The notes under the pieces were generated by a model. That model saw only the letters and a list, made by a program, of their open reading frames with translations, did no database searches and was not told the origin of the DNA. A DNA stretch of 10,255 nucleotides. Origin: Burkholderiales bacterium. Lineage in GTDB: Bacteria > Pseudomonadota > Gammaproteobacteria > Burkholderiales > Burkholderiaceae_C. Each line of letters starts with the position of its first letter. Position 1 is the stretch's first letter. Below, piece by piece: positions 5,721 to 10,255 of this stretch. The stretch spans positions 1-10,255 of the forward strand of contig JAGWTL010000085.1 in assembly GCA_028869035.1 (NCBI GenBank). The letters are read 5' to 3'. A program made the translations under genes and the position numbers.

Positions 5721-6935
5721 TTACGCCCGCGCCATCCGCAACTTCATCGAGAACTCCTGCAGCGCAGCAATGCCGCTCTCTTCGGCGCGGTGGCACCAGG
5801 CCTGCAGATTGGCCAGCAGTTGCTCGCGCGAGAGCGAGGTGTTCAGCCAGAGCTGGCGCAGTTCTTCACGCATGGTGACCATCTTGTCCAGCACCGGGGA
5901 GGCGGCACGGGCCTTGGCCAGTTCGGGAACCACGGTAGCTGGCACCTTGTCTTCGTCGCGGTGCAGCCAGCGGGCGGCGGCCTTGACCACGGCGGTGTCA
6001 GCCGTGCGGGCCTTGAGCACCGCCACTTCATGCTGGAAGGCACGCTGCATGCCGGCGGCGTAGCCCGCCATGATCTCGTAGCGGTTGGCGATCAGGGCCT
6101 CGAGGGTCTTGTCGTCGGCCACCGGCTTGATGTCGCCCAGGGCCAGCTTGGGTGCGGTCTTCTTGACCTTGGCCAGGCCCATGGCGCTCAGGATGCTGAT
6201 GTAGAGCCAGCCGATGTCGAATTCATAGGGCTTGACCGACAGCTTGGCCGAGGTCGGGTAGGTGTGGTGGTTGTTGTGCAACTCCTCACCGCCGATGATG
6301 ATGCCCCAGGGCGAGATGTTGGTGCTGGCGTCGGGCGCCTCGAAGTTGCGATAACCCCAGTAGTGGCCGATGCCGTTGATGATGCCGGCCGCGGTGATCG
6401 GGATCCAGGCCATCTGCAGGGCCCACACGGCGGCACCGGCGGCGCCGAAGAGCATCAGGTCGATGATGAGCATCACGCCCACACCCTGCCAGGAATAGCG
6501 GGTGTAGAGATTGCGCTCGATCCAGTCGTCCGGGGTGCCGTGGCCGAAACGGGCCATGGTTTCCTGGTTCTTGGCTTCGGCGCGATACAGCTCGGAGCCT
6601 TCGAAGAAGACCTTCTTGATGCCGTAGACCTGCGGGCTGTGCGGGTCTTCGGCCTGCTCGCACTTGGCGTGGTGCTTGCGGTGAATGGCAGCCCATTCCT
6701 TGGTCACCATGCCGGTCGTCAGCCACAGCCAGAGACGGAAGAAGTGCGAGGGAATGGCGTGCAGGTCCAGCGCGCGGTGCGCCTGGTGGCGGTGCAGGAA
6801 GATGGTGACGCTGGCGATCGTGACGTGGGTCAGGGCCAGGGCGACCAGAACGGTCTGCCACCAGCTCAGGTCCAGCAGGCCGTGCGCAAGCCATTCAACG
6901 GCCGCATTCAGCACAGCCCAGTCAGGTAAGAACAT
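5721..6935 (-). CDS. Membrane fatty acid desaturase (acyl-CoA/acyl-lipid desaturase family)
   Basis: The 404-aa integral membrane di-iron enzyme should introduce a cis double bond into fatty acyl chains and so adjust membrane fluidity. The three histidine boxes are intact: HRHQAH at 48-53, HRKHH at 85-89 and HNNHH at 220-224, with a fourth ligand region GHYWGYRN at 190-197. Hydrophobic segments lie near residues 27-47, 63-76, 150-175 and 177-190. The desaturase core ends near residue 255. The remaining 150 residues are hydrophilic, helical and cytosolic-looking, longer than in a minimal stearoyl-CoA desaturase; the last 40 recall the C-terminal end of ISL3-type transposases. The start at 6935 follows a GAGAG stretch on this strand. 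It has its own promoter and terminator, so is probably monocistronic. Regiospecificity and acyl carrier cannot be told from sequence. Confidence 0.92.
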   Translation of the reverse strand: MFLPDWAVLNAAVEWLAHGLLDLSWWQTVLVALALTHVTIASVTIFLHRHQAHRALDLHAIPSHFFRLWLWLTTGMVTKEWAAIHRKHHAKCEQAEDPHSPQVYGIKKVFFEGSELYRAEAKNQETMARFGHGTPDDWIERNLYTRYSWQGVGVMLIIDLMLFGAAGAAVWALQMAWIPITAAGIINGIGHYWGYRNFEAPDASTNISPWGIIIGGEELHNNHHTYPTSAKLSVKPYEFDIGWLYISILSAMGLAKVKKTAPKLALGDIKPVADDKTLEALIANRYEIMAGYAAGMQRAFQHEVAVLKARTADTAVVKAAARWLHRDEDKVPATVVPELAKARAASPVLDKMVTMREELRQLWLNTSLSREQLLANLQAWCHRAEESGIAALQEFSMKLRMARA

Positions 6936-7003
6936 AGAAGTCTCTCAACGTAGTGAATAGGAATAAGCCCAGCCTTAAATAAGGAACGGGGCCAGTGGCA
7001 TGG

Positions 7004-7032
7004 ATTCTAAAGGTTCCACCCTGTTTTGACCA
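7004..7032 (-). promoter_or_regulatory. Sigma-70-type promoter of the desaturase gene
   Basis: On the minus strand, TGGTCA (7032-7027, four of six matches to the -35) is separated by exactly 17 bases from TAGAAT (7009-7004, five of six to the -10). Transcription would start near 6997, giving a leader of about 62 bases. That leader holds the small palindrome CCTTATTTAAGG (6984-6973). The rest of the 6936-7077 gap is AT-rich, and I see no clear terminator for the upstream methyltransferase gene. Confidence 0.55.
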
Positions 7033-7077
7033 TAGCCGGCCATCTTTAGGCAAAAAACCTTAATTCAAGTCAGATGT

Positions 7078-8349
7078 CTACTTTTTTTGCCAAATTGCGG
7101 CGAAGAAGCCGTCTGTTTGATGCAGATGGGGCCAAAGACGCAGGTATTTCCGACCATTGTCGCCCCCGTGACAAAGGCGCTCACCCCCCGGGACCTTGAG
7201 TTGGGTCAACAGCTCGCCGGCGTCCAGGGGCTGGAAGTCGGCGTGGGCAGCGGAAAAGGCCTCGGCAATGGCTTCGTTTTCCTGGGGCAAAACGCTGCAG
7301 GTGGCATAGACCAGGCGCCCACCGGGCTTGAGCAGGCGGGCCGCGCTGGCCAGGATCGCGGTCTGCTTGACCGTCATTTCTTCCACGGCCTGCGGGCTTT
7401 GGCGCCATTTCAGGTCCGGGTTGCGGCGCAGGGTGCCCAGGCCGGAACAGGGGGCGTCGACCAGCACGCGGTCGATCTTGCCGACCAGGCGCTTGATGCG
7501 CTCGTCACGCTCATGGGCAATCGCGGCCGGATGCACATTGGACAGGCCGCTGCGCGCCAGGCGGGGCTTGAGCGCCTCCAGACGATGCCCCGAGGTATCG
7601 AAGGCATAAAGCCGGCCGGTGCTGCGCATGGCCGCACCGATGGCCAAGGTCTTGCCGCCGGCGCCGGCGCAGAAGTCCACCACCATCTCGCCACGGTGCG
7701 CATCGAGCAGCAGGGCCAGCAGCTGCGAGCCCTCGTCCTGCACCTCGATGGCGCCGCGCGTGAACACGTCCAGCTTGTTCAGGGCCGGCTTGTCCCCGAT
7801 GCGCAGGCCCCAGGGTGAATAGGGCGTGGGCAGGGACTTGATGCCCGCCGCCTGCAATTCCTTCTGGATCGCTTCGCGCTTGGCGAGCTGGGTGTTGACA
7901 CGCAGGTCCAGGCCTGCGCCCAGGTTCAGGCTCTCGACCAGGGGCCAGAAGCCCTGGCCCAGTTGATCCTTGAGCGGCTGCACCAGCCATTCCGGCAGGT
8001 TGTGGCGGTGCAGATCCATCAATTCTTCAGGCTTGACCCGGTCGCACTGGTCCAGCCACTGCTTTTCCTGATCACTCAGCACGCTCTTGACGAAGTCGCG
8101 CGGGCCATAAAACCCCAGGATGGCCAGGCGCCGTTCCCTGGGCCCGCTGCCTGAGAGCGCCAGCTTCTCGAACAGCAGCTTCTTGCGCAGCACGGTGTAG
8201 ATGGTCTCGGCCAGGGTGGCGCGCTCACGCGGGCCCAGGCCACGGTGGTCGCGGAAAAAACGCGAGACGATGGCATCAGCCGGGTGATCGAACTTGAGGG
8301 TGAGCCGGACCAGCTCGGTGCAGACGTCCAGCAGGGCTTGGGGATGCAT
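7078..8349 (-). CDS. RsmB/NOP-family RNA (cytosine-5-)-methyltransferase
   Basis: The 423-aa class I SAM-dependent enzyme should methylate carbon 5 of a cytosine in rRNA (or another RNA). The catalytic domain fills the C-terminal half: SAM motif VVDFCAGAGGKT at 223-234, the motif IV loop DAPCSGLGTLRRNPDLKW from 298 with Cys301, and YATCSV with Cys351. These are the product-release and nucleophilic cysteines of this family. EVQDEGSQL before motif I is also typical. The first 120 residues are helical and resemble the N-terminal part of RsmB, but are a weak match to the NusB-like domain, so this may be an RsmB paralogue; I give no symbol. ATG 8349 gives family-typical length. It lies upstream of the desaturase on the same strand, 142 bases away, and is divergent from the DUF1653 gene. 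Confidence 0.88.
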   Translation of the reverse strand: MHPQALLDVCTELVRLTLKFDHPADAIVSRFFRDHRGLGPRERATLAETIYTVLRKKLLFEKLALSGSGPRERRLAILGFYGPRDFVKSVLSDQEKQWLDQCDRVKPEELMDLHRHNLPEWLVQPLKDQLGQGFWPLVESLNLGAGLDLRVNTQLAKREAIQKELQAAGIKSLPTPYSPWGLRIGDKPALNKLDVFTRGAIEVQDEGSQLLALLLDAHRGEMVVDFCAGAGGKTLAIGAAMRSTGRLYAFDTSGHRLEALKPRLARSGLSNVHPAAIAHERDERIKRLVGKIDRVLVDAPCSGLGTLRRNPDLKWRQSPQAVEEMTVKQTAILASAARLLKPGGRLVYATCSVLPQENEAIAEAFSAAHADFQPLDAGELLTQLKVPGGERLCHGGDNGRKYLRLWPHLHQTDGFFAAIWQKK

Positions 8350-8443
8350 ATCTTGTTGTTTGGAACTTGGTCTAGGATTGTCCCATGCGCCGCCGGGCCG
8401 TTCCCCAGGCGCATACCGTAGCGCGTCGCGCGAAGGCCACCGA

Positions 8444-8701
8444 ATGCAAGAAGAAAAACTCCCCCCGCTGATCGAAACCCGCCCCGGCCTCTACCGCCAC
8501 TACAAGAACCTGATGTACGAGGTGCTGGGTACCGTGCGCCACAGCGAGACGCTGGAGCCCATGACCCTGTACCGCGCGCTTTACGGCGAGCACGGCCTGT
8601 GGGTGCGGCCGGCGGCCATGTTCAACGAGGAAGTGGTGATCGAGGGCGTGCGCCAGCCACGCTTTGCCTGGGCAGGAGAAAGCTCCCCGGCGGAAACCTG
8701 A
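8444..8701 (+). CDS. DUF1653 domain protein
   Basis: The 85-aa soluble protein consists almost entirely of the DUF1653 domain: GLYRHYKNLMYEVLG, HSETLEPMTLYRALYG, GLWVRPAAMF, and PRFAW near the end. Function is unknown; the domain is a short, widely conserved beta-rich unit. The ATG at 8444 is supported by GAAGG at 8432-8436, seven bases upstream, and leaves about seven residues before the domain. A longer reading would overlap the divergent methyltransferase gene and is less likely. It is a lone plus-strand gene between two minus-strand genes, divergent from the RsmB-family gene (94-base gap) and convergent with purN (two bases between stops). Confidence 0.88.
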   Translation: MQEEKLPPLIETRPGLYRHYKNLMYEVLGTVRHSETLEPMTLYRALYGEHGLWVRPAAMFNEEVVIEGVRQPRFAWAGESSPAET

Positions 8702-8720
8702 TGCTACATTTTTTGTAGCA
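8702..8720. repeat. 7-bp stem-loop at the shared 3' end of the DUF1653 gene and purN
   Basis: TGCTACA (8702-8708) and TGTAGCA (8714-8720) form a perfect 7-bp inverted repeat around TTTTT. It begins one base after the DUF1653 stop and includes the last codons and stop of purN. There is no T-run after the stem on either strand, so it is at best a weak bidirectional terminator or an mRNA 3'-end hairpin. Confidence 0.6.
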
Positions 8721-9285
8721 AATCAGCAATGACCCGCGGATAGATCAGGTGCTCCTGCGTCAGTACGCGGGCGGCCAGGGTGTGTTCGTCGTCCTGCGGC
8801 AGCACCGGCACCACGGCCTGGGCCAGGATGGGGCCGTGGTCCAGCTCGGCCGTGACCTGGTGCACGGTGGCGCCGGCGAACTTGCAGCCGGCCTCGATGG
8901 CGCGGCGGTGCGTGTGCAGGCCCGTGAAGGCCGGCAGCAGCGAGGGGTGGATGTTGAGCAGGCACCCGGCGTAATGCCCGACGAAACCCGGCGTCAGGAT
9001 GCGCATGAAACCGGCCAGCACCACCAGCGCCGGCTGCTGGGCGTCGATGGCGGTCATCAGAGCGGCGTCAAAGGCCTCGCGCGTGGCATGGGCCTTGTGG
9101 TCCAGCACGGCCGTGGGGATGCCTTTTTCGCGCGCGAAGACCAGGCCCTTGGCGTCGGCCTTGTTGCTCAGCACGGCCGCCACGCGGGCGCCGAATTTGT
9201 CTGACCAGCGCTCGCGCTCGGCCGTCTGGACGATGGCCGCCATATTGGAGCCGCCGCCCGAAATCAGGATGACGATGTTTTTCAT
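8704..9285 (-). CDS. purN: Phosphoribosylglycinamide formyltransferase (GAR transformylase)
   Basis: The enzyme transfers a formyl group from 10-formyl-tetrahydrofolate to GAR, the third step of de novo purine synthesis, in the cytosol. The 193-aa length is normal. The phosphate-binding loop SGGGSN is at residues 9-14. The catalytic triad is visible: Asn111 and His113 in LLNIHPSLLP, and Asp149 in VTAELDHGPI. The folate-site segment VLAGFMRILTP is at about 89-99. The start at 9285 gives MKNIVILISGG, as usual for PurN; the leader has only a weak AGG before it. The final codons overlap the stem-loop at 8702-8720. Its upstream region is shared with a divergent acyl-CoA dehydrogenase gene. The product ultimately feeds GMP, the gmk substrate, but that is general metabolism rather than operon logic. 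Confidence 0.96.
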   Translation of the reverse strand: MKNIVILISGGGSNMAAIVQTAERERWSDKFGARVAAVLSNKADAKGLVFAREKGIPTAVLDHKAHATREAFDAALMTAIDAQQPALVVLAGFMRILTPGFVGHYAGCLLNIHPSLLPAFTGLHTHRRAIEAGCKFAGATVHQVTAELDHGPILAQAVVPVLPQDDEHTLAARVLTQEHLIYPRVIADLLQKM

Positions 9286-9350
9286 TTTTTGCCTATAGCT
9301 CAGACCGGATTTTGCACGGGCAGACGAGTAGCCAACGATGCCAGGCGCGA

Positions 9351-9438
9351 AACACCACGGAACCGGCTCCGCCGGGCCGCTGGTGTTGTCCCCTAGAGGG
9401 GAAGGCGGGGCGACGCAGTGGCACCACCTCAGGGGTGG
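9351..9438. repeat. Hairpin-rich intergenic element, probably a dispersed (REP-like) repeat
   Basis: Three inverted repeats follow one another. First is a nested hairpin at 9351-9387: AACACCA/TGGTGTT outer arms, CGG/CCG with one bulged C, and CCGGC-TCC-GCCGG at the tip. Second is TCCCCT-AG-AGGGGA at 9389-9402. Third is CCACC/GGTGG at 9424-9428 and 9434-9438. No reading frame supports a gene. From memory, very similar GC-rich blocks recur between genes in Comamonadaceae, so I read it as a dispersed non-coding repeat; that part needs a genome search. The rest of 9286-9535 shows nothing I can assign. Confidence 0.6.
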
Positions 9439-9535
9439 GTCAATTCCTTCGGGTTGTCACGGTTTGGACAGTCATTTGCGAACGTCCGTGCTTAAATTTG
9501 GGAACCTGCGGCTCGAGCCATCACCGGAGACAGAC

Positions 9536-10255
9536 ATGGATTTGGCGTTCACCCCCGAAGAACAGAACTTCCGCGAGGAAATCCGCGCCTGGGTGCGCGC
9601 GAACCTCCCGGCCGACATCTCGCACAAGGTGCACAACGCCCTGCAACTGACCCGCGACGACCACCAGCGCTGGGCCAGAATCCTGGGCCAAAAGGGCTGG
9701 CTGGGCTGGGGCTGGCCCAAGCAGTTCGGCGGCCCGGGCTGGAACGCGATTCAGAAGCACCTGTTCGAAGAAGAAAACGCGCTGGCCGGTGCGCCGCGTG
9801 TCATTCCCTTCGGTCCCGTGATGGTGGCCCCGGTCATCATGGCCTTCGGCAGCCCCGAGCAGCAAAAGCGTTTCCTGCCCGGCATCGCCAGCGGCGAAGT
9901 GTGGTGGAGCCAGGGCTACAGCGAACCGGGCTCCGGCTCGGACCTGGCCTCCGTGAAGACCCGCGCCGAGCGCAAGGGTGACAAGTACATCGTCAACGGC
10001 CAGAAGACCTGGACCACGCTGGGTCAGTACGGCGAGTGGATCTTCTGCCTGGTGCGCACCGGCAACGAAGGCAAGCCGCAGACCGGCATCTCCTTCCTGC
10101 TGATCGACATGAAGTCCAGGGGCGTCACCGTGCGCCCCATCAAGCTGCTCGACGGCGAGTGCGAAGTCAACGAGGTCTTCTTCGACAATGTCGAAGTGCC
10201 GGCCGAGAATCTGATCGGCGAGGAGAACAAGGGCTGGACCTATGCCAAGCATCTG
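9536..10255 (+). CDS. Acyl-CoA dehydrogenase, pimeloyl-CoA dehydrogenase large subunit-like (3'-truncated by window)
   Basis: The first 240 residues of an FAD-dependent acyl-CoA dehydrogenase, which oxidises an acyl-CoA to the 2-enoyl-CoA and passes electrons to ETF. The N-terminal helical domain begins FTPEEQNFREEIRAW; GWGWPKQFGGPGW is at about 57-69. The FAD/substrate motif WWSQGYSEPGSGSDLASVK is at about 123-141, then NGQKTWTT at 154-161 and the mid-domain strand motif EVNEVFFDNVEVPAENLIG at about 210-228. Wording of these motifs is closest to the PimC-type large subunit family (about 395 aa) that acts with a small partner subunit; the true substrate is unknown. The catalytic Glu region lies beyond the window. 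GGAG at 9525-9528, seven bases before ATG 9536, sets the start. Divergent from purN. Confidence 0.92.
   Translation, partial: MDLAFTPEEQNFREEIRAWVRANLPADISHKVHNALQLTRDDHQRWARILGQKGWLGWGWPKQFGGPGWNAIQKHLFEEENALAGAPRVIPFGPVMVAPVIMAFGSPEQQKRFLPGIASGEVWWSQGYSEPGSGSDLASVKTRAERKGDKYIVNGQKTWTTLGQYGEWIFCLVRTGNEGKPQTGISFLLIDMKSRGVTVRPIKLLDGECEVNEVFFDNVEVPAENLIGEENKGWTYAKHL

Noticed and set aside
5214..6929. 571-codon plus-strand frame antisense to greB and the desaturase
   Set aside because: It spans two genes and the terminator between them and has no protein motif; the minus-strand genes have complete catalytic motifs.
7041..7076. CATCT/AGATG pairing with inner stem as a terminator for the RsmB-family gene
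   Set aside because: The stems are short with a bulge and large loops, and no T-run follows on the minus strand.
8419..8431. GCGCG-T-CGCGC inverted repeat before the DUF1653 gene
   Set aside because: A one-base loop cannot form a normal hairpin and such GC-only repeats are common by chance in this composition.
9454..9498. TTGTCA or TTGGAC with TTAAAT as a promoter for the acyl-CoA dehydrogenase gene
   Set aside because: Spacings between candidate -35 and -10 boxes are far from 17 bases, so I could not support a specific promoter.

Overview
The window looks like a chromosomal segment from a GC-rich betaproteobacterium, most likely Comamonadaceae (Burkholderiales). The evidence is the strong G/C bias at third codon positions, the close match of the core proteins to that group, the gmk-rpoZ-spoT order, and a structured intergenic element at 9351-9438 of a kind I recall from Comamonadaceae genomes. 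Nearly all of it is housekeeping or ordinary metabolism. I found no mobile element, CRISPR array, tRNA or rRNA, and no convincing new defence or biosynthetic system.

Left part (1-1770): an AT-rich regulatory block at 54-119 with overlapping perfect inverted repeats built on TGTCGACA. It is followed by a 241-aa Asp/Glu racemase / maleate isomerase / arylmalonate decarboxylase-fold enzyme and a GntR-family (FCD) repressor. The same palindrome recurs at 983-990, just before the regulator gene. This suggests that the regulator controls both the enzyme promoter and its own. A rho-independent terminator closes the unit.

Middle part (1800-5694): gmk (guanylate kinase), rpoZ (RNA polymerase omega) and spoT (bifunctional (p)ppGpp synthetase/hydrolase) on the plus strand, then greB (transcript cleavage factor) convergent on the minus strand. 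The spoT and greB stop codons abut exactly. The products are linked functionally: GMP/GDP supply, the omega subunit that forms part of a ppGpp site on RNA polymerase, the enzyme that sets ppGpp levels, and a secondary-channel factor. A strong terminator separates rpoZ from spoT, and the spoT start codon is ambiguous.

Right part (5700-10255): on the minus strand, a membrane fatty acid desaturase with a long C-terminal extension, an RsmB/NOP-family RNA m5C methyltransferase, and purN (GAR formyltransferase). A small DUF1653 gene sits on the plus strand between the methyltransferase and purN. After an intergenic region carrying the hairpin-rich element, an acyl-CoA dehydrogenase (pimeloyl-CoA dehydrogenase large-subunit type) begins and runs off the right edge.

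The items most worth a second look are the TGTCGACA operator set, the 9351-9438 element, the spoT start/terminator arrangement, and the C-terminal tail of the desaturase.
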